Source of the DNA: Synechococcus sp. CBW1002
GTDB taxonomy: Bacteria; Cyanobacteriota; Cyanobacteriia; PCC-6307; Cyanobiaceae
DNA: 64,000 bases
Reading direction: 5' to 3'
NCBI RefSeq assembly: GCF_015840915.1
Contig: NZ_CP060398.1
Location: forward strand, 496,001 to 560,000
Position 1 is the first letter of the stretch. Each line of letters starts with the position of its first letter. Below, piece after piece: positions 16,524-25,136 of this stretch. A model generated the notes under the pieces. It was not told the DNA's origin and did no database searches. It worked only from the letters and a program-made list of their open reading frames with translations. The position numbers and the translations under genes are program-made.

Positions 16524-17415
16524 GCTCCGGGTAGTGAAAGCTGAAACCCTGCGGCTGCAGCCGCTCCGACACGACTCGCTGGCCCTCGAGCACCACCTGG
16601 GCGCCATCGCCGAGCAACAGCTGCAGGATCGGGCCGGGAACAGGCAGGAGACTGGGGCGGCCCAGAGCCTTGCCCAGGGCCGCCGCGAACGAGGCCATGG
16701 TGGTGGGCTCCGGTGCCACCGCGTTGTAGACCCCACTGAAGCCTCCATCCTCGAGGGCCGCACCGATCAGGCGACAGAGGTCATGACGGTGGATCCAGCT
16801 CATCCACTGCCGGCCTGAGCCGATCGGACCGCCGAAACCGGCCCGGAACACCGGCAACATCTTGGCCAGGGCACCACCATCGGGGCCCAGCACAATGCCG
16901 ATGCGCAGCTTCACCACCCGGCAGCCCGCTGGCGCCCGATCGGCCGCCGCCTCCCACTGCCGGCAGACATCAGCAAGGAAATCTGCCCCCGCGGGACTCG
17001 ACTCGGAAAACCGCTTCTCCAGATTGGTGCCGTAGTACCCCACCGCCGAGGCGTTGACCAGCACGGCCGGGGGGCGCCTGAGGCCGGCCATCGCCTGCAC
17101 CAGACCGTTGGTGGTGCTCAGACGGCTGTCGAGCAGCAGCTGCCGCTGGGACGCACTCCAGCGCTTCTCGGCAATCGGCTCCCCGGCAAGATTGACCACT
17201 CCATCGGCCTCGGCCAAGACCTGCAGCAGCTCGGATCGCTGCCAGGTGGTGACGTCCGCTGGGTTGAGCTGCATGGCCGCGAAGCGCTCCCCGAGCAGAT
17301 GGGGGAACGGCTGGGCCTGGCGGCTCACGAGCACGATCGAATGGCCCAGTTCCAGCAGGAACGGGACCAACTCGCGCCCCACGAAACCTGAACAACCCAG
17401 CAACAGCAAACGCAC
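16480..17415 (-). CDS. TIGR01777-family NAD(P)-dependent epimerase
   Basis: 311 residues from GTG 17415. The Rossmann start is LLLLGCSGFVGRELVPFLL. Next come VVNLAGEPIAEKRWSASQRQ, the NASAVGYYG motif (Tyr of an atypical SDR) and GPIGSGRQWMSWIHRHDL, which are signatures of the TIGR01777/YfcH (SulA-like) family. In plants a relative affects cell and chloroplast division, but the reaction is not known. A C-terminal DUF1731-like part ends FHYPELNAAL. It is convergent with, and overlaps, the small membrane-protein gene. Confidence 0.88.
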   Translation of the reverse strand: MRLLLLGCSGFVGRELVPFLLELGHSIVLVSRQAQPFPHLLGERFAAMQLNPADVTTWQRSELLQVLAEADGVVNLAGEPIAEKRWSASQRQLLLDSRLSTTNGLVQAMAGLRRPPAVLVNASAVGYYGTNLEKRFSESSPAGADFLADVCRQWEAAADRAPAGCRVVKLRIGIVLGPDGGALAKMLPVFRAGFGGPIGSGRQWMSWIHRHDLCRLIGAALEDGGFSGVYNAVAPEPTTMASFAAALGKALGRPSLLPVPGPILQLLLGDGAQVVLEGQRVVSERLQPQGFSFHYPELNAALVAATSPAPH

Positions 17416-17448
17416 GCCCGTCGATCGATGCGATGGAATGCCGCGAGG

Positions 17449-18702
17449 CTAGGTCTGCGGCGGCTCCGCGGCGGTGGCCAGTCCCAGCCGTTGCGCCAGT
17501 GGCACCAGCAGAAAACCCTGTCCCAGCAGGCCCAGCAACACCACCCCCAGGGCCAGGGGAGGCATCGCATCCCCCCAGGGGACGGAGCTGGCCGCGGCCT
17601 GGATCGCCAGGGCGATCGGCACCGCGCCGCGCAGACCAGAGAAAGAAATGAACAGCCGGGAATTGCGGGGGAAGCCGGAACGCGCCAGCACCAGTTCCAC
17701 CATCAGCCAGCGGGCCAGCAGCATCGAGCCGAACAGCACCAGCACATGCAGGGACGACTCCACCACTGCATCGGCGCTCACCACCAGTCCCATGCAGAGG
17801 AACAGCAGCAGCTCCGCCATCTTGGCGAAGCCGGCGTGGGCCTCCTCCAGCACCAACCGCTCGGAATCGGCGCTGTTCCCCAGCACCAGACCAGCGATGT
17901 AGGCCGCCAGCAGGCCACTGCCGCCCAACAGCTGGGTCCCGCCCACCAGCAACATCAGCACCGCCAGACTCACCACAGCCAACAGCGCCGGGCTGGTGAG
18001 CGAACGCCGCGCCGCCAGCAGCTGACGGGCCAGGCTGCCGCCCAGAAAGCCCAACAGGATTCCCAGCAGAAACTGACGCATCACCTCAGTGACCAGGGAG
18101 GAGGGCGTCGCCAGCCCCGATGCCCCGCCGGCTCCTGCCATCGCCATCGCCACACCGGCCAGCACCACCGCCACGGGGTCGTTGAAGGCGGACTCGCACT
18201 CGATCAGATCGATCAGGCGCTTCGGCAACCGCCCCGACAGAGGGCGCAACAGGGCCAGAACGGCGGAAGCGTCGGTGCTGCAGACCATCGCACCAACGAA
18301 CAGAGCCAAAGGGAAACTCATCGGCGATTCGTCGCTCGCCAGGGAGCCCAGGGCCATCACCACCCCCGTGATCAACAGGGCCGTCACCAATGACCCCAGG
18401 CTTGCCAGCCGGGCGGCCGGCTGAAGCACGGCCCGGAGCTCGCGCCAGTTGGTGGTGAGCCCACCGAAGAACAGCACCAGCACAAGCGCGACCTGGGCGA
18501 TCTGATCAGCACTGGCGAGGGTGAGCAGCGGCTGGGCCTCAAGGCCGGTGATGGCATCGAGATCGTTATCGGTGAGCAGACCAAGCACCAGAACCAGCAG
18601 TACGCCAGGGACCCGCAGACGGGCCGCCATGTCGTCGAGCAGCACGGCAACCAGCATCAGGGCGCCAAACACGGCCAGCAGCAAGGCCAGAGTGGGGGAC
18701 AT
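17449..18702 (-). CDS. Cation:proton antiporter, CPA1 (NhaP-like)
   Basis: 417 residues from ATG 18702 with about 12 hydrophobic segments. The transport-site Asp pair is visible in IECESAFNDPVAVVL (the ND motif of CPA1), and the conserved MVCSTDASAVLALL precedes it. The C-terminal FSGLRGAVPIALAIQA is typical of NhaP/NhaG-type Na+/H+ exchangers. It should exchange Na+ or K+ for protons in the cytoplasmic or thylakoid membrane. There is no large C-terminal cytosolic regulatory domain. Confidence 0.9.
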   Translation of the reverse strand: MSPTLALLLAVFGALMLVAVLLDDMAARLRVPGVLLVLVLGLLTDNDLDAITGLEAQPLLTLASADQIAQVALVLVLFFGGLTTNWRELRAVLQPAARLASLGSLVTALLITGVVMALGSLASDESPMSFPLALFVGAMVCSTDASAVLALLRPLSGRLPKRLIDLIECESAFNDPVAVVLAGVAMAMAGAGGASGLATPSSLVTEVMRQFLLGILLGFLGGSLARQLLAARRSLTSPALLAVVSLAVLMLLVGGTQLLGGSGLLAAYIAGLVLGNSADSERLVLEEAHAGFAKMAELLLFLCMGLVVSADAVVESSLHVLVLFGSMLLARWLMVELVLARSGFPRNSRLFISFSGLRGAVPIALAIQAAASSVPWGDAMPPLALGVVLLGLLGQGFLLVPLAQRLGLATAAEPPQT

Positions 18703-18755
18703 GGGCGTGGTTGAGCTGCAGGGGTCCTAGCGTGGACTGAGTCCAGCAGCCACCG

Positions 18756-19007
18756 ATGGCTGAATCGATGACCGACACCACCAGCAGCCCACCTCCGTTG
18801 AAGAAGGGAAGCCTGGTGCGGGTGAACCGGGCCGCCTACTGCGGCAGCCTTGAGGCTACGGCGAGCGATCCGGCACCGCCTGACTACCTCTTTGCGGGGC
18901 CCGGCGAGATCCTGCTCGTGAAGGGCGAGTACGCCCAGCTGCGCTGGAACCGCCCCGTTCCTGATGTGTGGCTGCGGCTGGATCAACTCGAGGCCTACGC
19001 CGCCTGA
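18756..19007 (+). CDS. ndhO: NAD(P)H-quinone oxidoreductase subunit O
   Basis: 83 residues from ATG 18756; ATG 18768 is an alternative. The sequence PLKKGSLVRVNRAAYCGSLEA, followed by YLFAGPGEILLVKGEYAQLRW and VWLRLDQLEAY, matches NdhO. This small oxygenic-photosynthesis-specific subunit sits at the stromal/cytosolic face of the NDH-1 complex in cyclic electron flow and respiration. The gene is divergent from the antiporter with a 53-bp gap and stands alone on its strand. Confidence 0.93.
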   Translation: MAESMTDTTSSPPPLKKGSLVRVNRAAYCGSLEATASDPAPPDYLFAGPGEILLVKGEYAQLRWNRPVPDVWLRLDQLEAYAA

Positions 19008-19053
19008 GCCAGCGACGGCTGTATCTCTCAGCGTTCCAGCTCTGAGTTCCAGC

Positions 19054-19764
19054 TCAGAGTTCCAGGCGGCGCCGCTCCTGCTTCAACAGGCTGCGACGCT
19101 GTTTGGCCTCCCGCAGCATCTCGCGGCCATCGTGCAGATAGCCGTCCACATATCCCATGGTGTAGCGCTCCAGCTCCTGCAGGGCGTCTTTCACCTGGCT
19201 GAGGCAGTGATAGAGGCTGAGGCCAAAGCCCTTTGCCGAGGATGGGCAGGGCAGTGACCCAAACAGCGCCTCCACCTTCTCGATCTTGGCCTGGCTCTGG
19301 GCCAGAAACCCACAGAACGCCTCCATCAGGCGATCGTCATAGGGATCCGCTGCCAGCTCCCGCAGCTGGGCTGGGAAGGGATTGATCACCTGCCCGAGCA
19401 AGCGATCAATCGGTGCATAGACCTGCTGCAACCAGGCCAGCAACAGTCCATCGTCCTTGTCGCCGCGGCGCGGGGCTGCTCGACGTGCGCCGCCACCGGT
19501 CCCGCTGGCTGCCGCGGCCCCCCGACCGCGATGGCCGTCGTAGCACCGGCGCCGCTCACCATCGCCCAGCACCTCCCAGGCCGCATTGAGGGCCAGGATC
19601 GTGTCGTCGCCGCCGCCGGCGTCGGGATGGTGTTGCTTCACCAGAGCGCGGTAAGCCGCCTTGATCTCGGCGGCACTAGCGGAGCTGGCCACCCCCAGGA
19701 CTTGGTAGGGATCACGGGCGGGCTGGAACGCAGACAAGGGCAACGGCACGGGATCAGGCTCCAT
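19054..19764 (-). CDS. J-domain (DnaJ-like) protein
   Basis: 236 residues from ATG 19764. A J domain lies at about residues 15-75: DPYQVLGVASSASAAEIKAAYRALVKQHHPDAGG, with the HPD tripeptide that stimulates Hsp70. A Gly/Ala/Arg linker follows. The C-terminal half is helical and ends RSLLKQERRRLEL. No zinc-finger or client-binding DnaJ C-domain is present, so this is a specialised J protein. The frame is open upstream through the terminator at 19795-19825, but that part is not coding. Confidence 0.85.
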   Translation of the reverse strand: MEPDPVPLPLSAFQPARDPYQVLGVASSASAAEIKAAYRALVKQHHPDAGGGDDTILALNAAWEVLGDGERRRCYDGHRGRGAAAASGTGGGARRAAPRRGDKDDGLLLAWLQQVYAPIDRLLGQVINPFPAQLRELAADPYDDRLMEAFCGFLAQSQAKIEKVEALFGSLPCPSSAKGFGLSLYHCLSQVKDALQELERYTMGYVDGYLHDGREMLREAKQRRSLLKQERRRLEL

Positions 19765-19794
19765 TTTCACCGCAGGCAGCACAGGGGCGCCCCA

Positions 19795-19825
19795 TAAAAA
19801 AAGCCCCCCGCTGACGCGGGAGGCA
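19795..19825 (-). terminator. Rho-independent terminator of the porin gene
   Basis: Read on the minus strand: CTCCCGC, loop GTCA, GCGGGGG, then C and a run of seven T. It lies about 40 bp downstream of the stop of the porin gene at 19865 and before the J-domain gene on the same strand. Confidence 0.88.
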
Positions 19826-19864
19826 AACGACTTGTGATGTGTGAGGAGTGAAGCAATCAGGCAA

Positions 19865-21451
19865 TCAGAACTTGAAGCCCACTTGGACCACTCCGCCGAG
19901 GGAATCGAGACTCTTTCCTGAGGGCGTGTTCTGACCAAGAGGACGGCTCTGATACACCAGCGCGGGGGTCACACTGATGTTGTCGGTGACTTGGAACTTG
20001 TACCACCACTCCCAGACATAGTTGCCGTCTTGGGGGGTGGTATCGCTGAAGGCAGAGGTAGTGAAGGGAGCTTGACCAACGGCCATACCCGCGTTATTCC
20101 CCTTCACGAACACATCACTCCACTGCAGACCCACCATCCAGGACTGAGCAGCCTGGGTATCGGTGGCAACTTTATAGCTGTCGCTGAAGGTACTGATTCC
20201 CCAGCTACCGCTGATCGAAGGGACCCAGCCAGACTCAGAGGGCTGCCAGTAGGCGCTGACAGCAAAGTTGTTGGTGCTGCCACCACCATTGCCTAGATCA
20301 TCGCAACCCACCCTGGACGCACGGTAGGTGTAGCCGGTACCAGAGCGAAGATTAGTACCACACTGGCCATAGCGGTAAGCGGCACTTAAGCCCCAGTTTT
20401 TACCAGCCCCGCCCAGCTGAGCCATGAAGGAAGCTGCGGAGTTGTCGGTCCCCACGCCACCTTCACCAGGGTTCCCATTGGCAGCATTCTTGGCGACGTA
20501 GTTCACCGCAGCCGCGAGGTAGGGATTCCCCTTCTTCACCTTCTGCTTCCAGATAGCACCAACTGCGGCGCCAGTCTCCTTATTATAGGTACCCGAAGCG
20601 CCAAAGGTGCCAGTAAAGAAGTCCAGGAGATCGGACTTATAAACAACAGGCTTAAGAGCCAAGAGCTCTGTATTACGAGCTCGAGCACCAAGAGTAAACT
20701 TGAGCTGGTCGCCCACCGGGAAGGTGTAGTACAAGCGGTCGATATCAACCACGTTAGGGCCAGCGTCAGACTCGAACGACTTATCGAACTTCAGGCTGCG
20801 GAAATCGGTAGGGCCATCGAAAGCGCTGGATGCCCAGTTGCCGGCACGCAGACGAGTTCTCAGCAGGTCCTTGCCCGTGAAGCTGGTATCGAAGTTCAGG
20901 CGAACGTCGTAAACAAAAACAGTGGCCCCATATTCTTCACGAGCCAGATCGCGCGCCTCTCCAGCGCTACCGCCAAAGGCGTAAGCACCCAGCAAGAAGG
21001 TGGCTTCGCCCGAGAGCTTGGTGGTGGTGGAAAACTGGGTGGCCTCCAGCTCTCCCACCTTGGCCTCCAAGCCATCGACGCGGCCACGGAGCACGGCGAG
21101 CTCCTTCTCGAACTCCTTCATCAGGCGCTTGAGCTCGTCGGTCACTTCAGTGATCCGGTCGAGGCAGGCGTTCAGCAGGGCCGCCGCTTCATAGCGGGTC
21201 ATGGCCTGTCCACCTTTATAGGTGCCGTTCGGGTAGCCGGCGACGCAACCGTAGCGCTCGATCAGATTGCTGAGTGCCTGATAGGCCCAGTCGGTGGGCT
21301 GAACGTCGGAGAACTGGCTGATGCTAGTGACTTGCTCCTGGGAAGCGTACTGGTTGACGGCATCCAGGTTGAGTTCGTTGGCGTTGGCAGCCAGGGGCGA
21401 TAGCAGACCCAAGGCCGCTGGCGCCAGAAAAAATTTCTGGAAGGGTTTCAT
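19865..21451 (-). CDS. SLH-domain outer-membrane porin (Som/iron-uptake porin type), copy 1
   Basis: 528 residues from ATG 21451 (MKPFQKFFLAPAALGLL). A signal peptide (cleaved near ANA-NEL) leads into an SLH domain (about 40-105: DVQPTDWAYQALSNLIERYG, AMTRYEAAALLNACL). A coiled-coil follows (about 105-145), then an OprB-like beta-barrel to the end, closing on GFKF with the C-terminal Phe of outer-membrane proteins. The SLH domain anchors to peptidoglycan; the barrel passes ions or small solutes. The barrel uses more A/T-ending codons than its neighbours, while the N-terminal 360 bp nearly match copy 2. Confidence 0.9.
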   Translation of the reverse strand: MKPFQKFFLAPAALGLLSPLAANANELNLDAVNQYASQEQVTSISQFSDVQPTDWAYQALSNLIERYGCVAGYPNGTYKGGQAMTRYEAAALLNACLDRITEVTDELKRLMKEFEKELAVLRGRVDGLEAKVGELEATQFSTTTKLSGEATFLLGAYAFGGSAGEARDLAREEYGATVFVYDVRLNFDTSFTGKDLLRTRLRAGNWASSAFDGPTDFRSLKFDKSFESDAGPNVVDIDRLYYTFPVGDQLKFTLGARARNTELLALKPVVYKSDLLDFFTGTFGASGTYNKETGAAVGAIWKQKVKKGNPYLAAAVNYVAKNAANGNPGEGGVGTDNSAASFMAQLGGAGKNWGLSAAYRYGQCGTNLRSGTGYTYRASRVGCDDLGNGGGSTNNFAVSAYWQPSESGWVPSISGSWGISTFSDSYKVATDTQAAQSWMVGLQWSDVFVKGNNAGMAVGQAPFTTSAFSDTTPQDGNYVWEWWYKFQVTDNISVTPALVYQSRPLGQNTPSGKSLDSLGGVVQVGFKF

Positions 21452-21601
21452 CGAGATCCTCACACCAAATTGAGGGGGCCGATCCAATGGATCAGCCGCG
21501 ACATCCTGACGGAAACAACAGCAGAGCGCCTGCAGTGCGAGCACAGACCGGAGTGCCCTGCGATACCAGACTGAGCTCCGAGCGCAAGATCAGATCAGCA
21601 C

Positions 21602-21630
21602 AAAAAAACCGGCGAGACAAGCTCACCGGG
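21602..21630 (-). terminator. Terminator between the porins (or attenuator in the copy-1 leader)
   Basis: On the minus strand CCGGTGAG, loop CTTGT, CTCGCCGG (one G-T pair), then seven T. It is 213 bp after the stop of porin copy 2 and 151 bp before the start of porin copy 1. It can end the copy-2 transcript or act in a long copy-1 leader. Confidence 0.8.
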
Positions 21631-21796
21631 ACAGGGAAAACGAAGAAAGGAAGAATGCTCGGGGTGCGTGGTACTTAAAGCACAGGTTGCAAAGCAAGAA
21701 AATCCTGGCGCATTAATTGCAGCAAGGCATGGTGTGTGAGGAGCCTGCGCTAGCGCCGATGGAATCGACGGAGAAAGTCAGTCAAACTGAACAAGG

Positions 21797-21824
21797 AGGG
21801 AGAAAAGCGTTAACAATTCTCCCT
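21797..21824. repeat. 8-bp inverted repeat just after porin copy 2
   Basis: Arms AGGGAGAA (21797-21804) and TTCTCCCT (21817-21824) are perfectly complementary with a 12-base loop. It lies 18-45 bp past the copy-2 stop codon. With no T-run it may protect the mRNA 3' end rather than terminate transcription. Confidence 0.6.
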
Positions 21825-21842
21825 GCCAAGCTCATGCCCTGA

Positions 21843-23432
21843 TCAGAACTTGAAGGTGGTCTTGACCAGACCGCCGAACTGATTGAAGGTATCGCCATTG
21901 ACTTTCTGGAGCTGACCCAGAGGAGCGCTGAGGTAGTAGATGGCCGGGGTGACGGAGATGTTATCGGTCACCTGGAACTTGTACCACCACTCCCAGACGT
22001 AGTTGCCGTCGTTGGGGGTGTCACCAAGGGCATCCTTGATGTCGGAGTCATTACCAAAGCTGGTGATGAAGGTACCCTGGCCAACGGCCATACCGGCGGC
22101 ATTACCCTTGATGAACACGTCTTCCCACTGCAGGCCGACGTACCAGGACTGGCTCTGAAGACCATCGAAACCGAAGGCATCATCTTCAGAGTTGTAGCCC
22201 GTCAGCCCCCAGCCAGCGCTGATCGAGGGAACCCAGCCAGCCTGGGAAGGCTGCCAGTAGCCGCTGATGCCGATGGAGTTGCTGCTGTCAAAACCACCGA
22301 ACTCGCTGACGCCCACGGCGAAGGGGGTACCGGAGGCGAACCCGATGCCGTTGGCATAGGTGTAGGCCACGGCCAAGCCCCAGTTCTCAGCGGCGTAACC
22401 AATCTGAGCGGTTCCGGTCTGGGCGGAACCATCGGTGCCAATACCACCGATGTTGGGATTGCCTTCGTTGCCGTTTGCGGCCACATAGTTGAGGCTGACG
22501 CTCCAGCCGTTCTTCTGCCACCAGATACCGGCACCGGAACCGAGGTTCAGGCTGTAGGCAGCGGGCGCACCGGCGTAGGTGAAGAAGTCGAGCACGGTGT
22601 CAGCGGGGTACACGCTGGGCCACATGGCCAGCATGTCGTCCTGACGGACGCGACCACCGATGGTGACGGTGAAGTCGCTGCCAACCGGGAACTGATAGAA
22701 CAGGCGGTTGATCGCCACGATGTTATCCGAGGCCTCACTTTCCTGGAAGGCGATTTCCAGGGCGCTCAGGGGGTTGGGAGCGAACTCGTTGCCACCCAGG
22801 TAGGTGGTGTCGCGGAAGTTACCGGCGCGCAGACGGGTGCGCAGCAGATCCTTGCCGGTGAAGCTGGTATCGAAGTCCAGCTGAACGTCGTAGTTGAAGG
22901 TGGTGGCACCCAGTTCGGAGCGGTACTGGTTCCGCAGGAAGGTGGCGTCGCCGTTGAAGCTGTTGGCACCCAGAACGAAGGTGGCCTTACCTTTCAGCTT
23001 GGTGGTGGTGGAGAACTGGTTGGCTTCCAGTTCGCCCACTTTGGCCTCAAGACCGTCGACGCGGCCACGGAGCACGGCGAGTTCCTTCTCGAACTCCTTC
23101 ATCAGGCGCTTGAGCTCGTCGGTCACTTCCGTGATCCGGTCGAGGCAGGCGTTCAGCAGGGCCGCCGCTTCATAGCGGGTCATGGCCTGGCCGCCTTTGT
23201 AGGTGCCGTTCGGGTAGCCGGCGACGCAGCCGTAGCGCTCGATCAGGTTGCTGAGTGCCTGATACGCCCAGTCGGTGGGGCGAACGTCGGAGAACTGGCT
23301 GATGCTGGTGACTTGCTCCTGGGAGGCGTACTGATTGACGCCGTCCAGGTTGAGCTCGTTGGCGTTGGCGGCCATCGGGGCCAGCAAGCCAAGGGCCGCA
23401 GGAGCAACCAGCAGTTGCTTAAAGAGTTTCAT
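21843..23432 (-). CDS. SLH-domain outer-membrane porin (Som/iron-uptake porin type), copy 2
   Basis: 529 residues from ATG 23432, with GAGGA about 5 bases upstream. It has the same order as copy 1: signal peptide, SLH domain (DVRPTDWAYQALSNLIERYG), coiled-coil (ELKRLMKEFEKELAVLRG), OprB-like barrel and terminal TTFKF. The N-terminal third is almost identical to copy 1, but the barrel differs strongly (for example IGGRVRQDDMLAMWPSVY against GARARNTELLALKPVVY). Base composition is GC-rich, as in the rest of the window. The two genes look like a tandem duplication with diverged pore domains. Confidence 0.92.
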   Translation of the reverse strand: MKLFKQLLVAPAALGLLAPMAANANELNLDGVNQYASQEQVTSISQFSDVRPTDWAYQALSNLIERYGCVAGYPNGTYKGGQAMTRYEAAALLNACLDRITEVTDELKRLMKEFEKELAVLRGRVDGLEAKVGELEANQFSTTTKLKGKATFVLGANSFNGDATFLRNQYRSELGATTFNYDVQLDFDTSFTGKDLLRTRLRAGNFRDTTYLGGNEFAPNPLSALEIAFQESEASDNIVAINRLFYQFPVGSDFTVTIGGRVRQDDMLAMWPSVYPADTVLDFFTYAGAPAAYSLNLGSGAGIWWQKNGWSVSLNYVAANGNEGNPNIGGIGTDGSAQTGTAQIGYAAENWGLAVAYTYANGIGFASGTPFAVGVSEFGGFDSSNSIGISGYWQPSQAGWVPSISAGWGLTGYNSEDDAFGFDGLQSQSWYVGLQWEDVFIKGNAAGMAVGQGTFITSFGNDSDIKDALGDTPNDGNYVWEWWYKFQVTDNISVTPAIYYLSAPLGQLQKVNGDTFNQFGGLVKTTFKF

Positions 23433-23578
23433 GGGGTCCTCACACAAAGGGCGCAATGCGCCGACCCGAAGGATGGCGACTGGATCGGCAGCCCACAAGC
23501 ACCGCTGTGCCACTCCGGGCAATGACCAGCGGCCTGGTGCTCTGGACATAGGGTGAGCGCCTGCTGCCAGCCCCGGGG

Positions 23579-25126
23579 ATGCACCGATCCAGAGACCCGG
23601 GTCCCTGGCTGCCTCTGGGTCTGGGTGCCGCGCTGCGGCTGGTGCAGCTCTGGATGCCGATCGTGGGTGTCCACAGCTGGCGTCAGGCGGACACGGCGGC
23701 CATGGCACGCCACTTCGCCGGGAACGGCCTCGTGTTCTGGCTTCCTCAGATCGACTGGGCCGGGGCCTCTCCCGGATATGTGGAAAGCGAGTTCCCCCTG
23801 TCTCCTTATCTGACTGCCCTGCTCTACCGCCTGTTCGGCGTGCACGAGTGGCTGGCCCGCGCTCTGGCGGTGGTGTGCAGCCTGCTCACCCTCTGGCTGG
23901 TGATCCGGATCGGCACGCGGCTGCTCGGTGCCGGCGCCGGCTGGTGGGGCGGATTCTTCTATGCGGTGCTGCCGAGCAGCGTGTACTTCGGCCGCAGCGT
24001 GCAGGCCGAGGCGCTGCTGCTGCTGCTGGCGGCCCTGAGCTTCGAGCGCCTGCTGGCCTGGCAGGAGGGTCGGCGCTGGACGGATCTGCTGCTGTGCTGG
24101 CTCGGCTTCACGGGGGCCTGCCTGCTCAAGGTGTTCCCGCTGGTGTGGCTCGGGCTGCCGCTGCTGTGGCAGTGGTGGCGCGGCTGCGCCGAGCGCCCCA
24201 ACCGCCCCCGGCCCTGGCTGGCGGCAGGCCTGTTCGCCCTCTCGGCCGTGGCCGTGTCGGCGCTCTGGTACTGGCATGCCCACCAGCTGGGCCAGGCCAG
24301 CGGCCTCAGCTTCGGCTTCTGGGGGGGGGATGCGGACCGCGTGAGCCCGCTTGCGCTGCTGGGCTGGCGCTACTGGAGTGAGCTGCTGCTGCGGATCAGC
24401 CTGCGCAACCTGGCGGTGCTGGGGCTGCCGCTGCTGCTGCTCGGCATCGCCGCGGCCCCCCGCCGGCGGGCCGGCAGCCTGGTGGTGGGCCTGGCCGGTG
24501 TGCTCGGGGCGGGGGCCGTGGTGGCCCGCTCCAGCGCCGTGCACGAGTACTACCAGCTGCCGCTGATGCTGTTCGCCTGCCCGTTGATGGGCCTGGGCTG
24601 GGAGCAGCTGGCCCTGCGCTGGCCCACGCCCGCGGGCCGCCGGATCCGCCTGGGCCTGCTCGGCCTGCTGATGGCCACGAGCCTGGTGATCCTCAGCCTC
24701 GACTACTGGCGCGTGGAGCGGGTGCAGCAGCGCCAGCTGGCCCCCCTGGCGGCGGCGATCCAGGCCAAGACCCCACCCGGGGCCAGGATCGTGGCCGTGA
24801 GCGGTCCCGATCCCACCCTGCTGAACCTGGCCCGCCGCCAGGGCTGGCTCACCAGCCCCGCCAAGGTGAGCCCCAAGGCGATCCGCCGCTGGCGGCGGCA
24901 GGGCGCCACGGCTTTGGTGGGGAGCCTCGAAACGATCGAGAGCTTCCGGCCCTTCCCCGACGGGGAAGAGAAACAGGAGCTGGTGGCCACCCTCTGCCGG
25001 CTGCAGGCCCAGGCCAGCCCCAGCCCGGCTGCCGCCTGCCCCTGGCCGCAGCAGAGCTGGTATGTGGTGCCACTGAGCGAACGGCCACCGGAGCCCGGTT
25101 CCCCTTCCCAACCCTCGCCCCCCTGA
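23579..25126 (+). CDS. Family 39 (ArnT/PMT-like) membrane glycosyltransferase
   Basis: 515 residues from ATG 23579 with about ten hydrophobic segments. The N-terminal loop VGVHSWRQADTAAMARHF is the typical acidic first periplasmic loop of GT39-related, polyprenyl-phosphate-sugar-using transferases. Later motifs include PSSVYFGRSVQAEALLLLL. A soluble C-terminal part of about 120 residues follows the last helix (AVSGPDPTLLNLARRQGW). It likely adds a sugar from a lipid-linked donor to an envelope acceptor outside the membrane; donor and acceptor are unknown. Ten bases separate it from the next gene, so the two form an operon. Confidence 0.82.
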   Translation: MHRSRDPGPWLPLGLGAALRLVQLWMPIVGVHSWRQADTAAMARHFAGNGLVFWLPQIDWAGASPGYVESEFPLSPYLTALLYRLFGVHEWLARALAVVCSLLTLWLVIRIGTRLLGAGAGWWGGFFYAVLPSSVYFGRSVQAEALLLLLAALSFERLLAWQEGRRWTDLLLCWLGFTGACLLKVFPLVWLGLPLLWQWWRGCAERPNRPRPWLAAGLFALSAVAVSALWYWHAHQLGQASGLSFGFWGGDADRVSPLALLGWRYWSELLLRISLRNLAVLGLPLLLLGIAAAPRRRAGSLVVGLAGVLGAGAVVARSSAVHEYYQLPLMLFACPLMGLGWEQLALRWPTPAGRRIRLGLLGLLMATSLVILSLDYWRVERVQQRQLAPLAAAIQAKTPPGARIVAVSGPDPTLLNLARRQGWLTSPAKVSPKAIRRWRRQGATALVGSLETIESFRPFPDGEEKQELVATLCRLQAQASPSPAAACPWPQQSWYVVPLSERPPEPGSPSQPSPP

Positions 25127-25136
25127 GTCCACGCAG

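Larger units (their letters stand above)
21452..21842. other. 391-bp intergenic region between the tandem porin genes
   Basis: This region holds the leader and presumed promoter of porin copy 1 and the 3' region of porin copy 2. Two hairpins are visible (entered separately): a terminator at 21602-21630 and a stem without T-run at 21797-21824. No ORF with coding character was found. It is visibly more A-rich than flanking genes. Confidence 0.7.
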
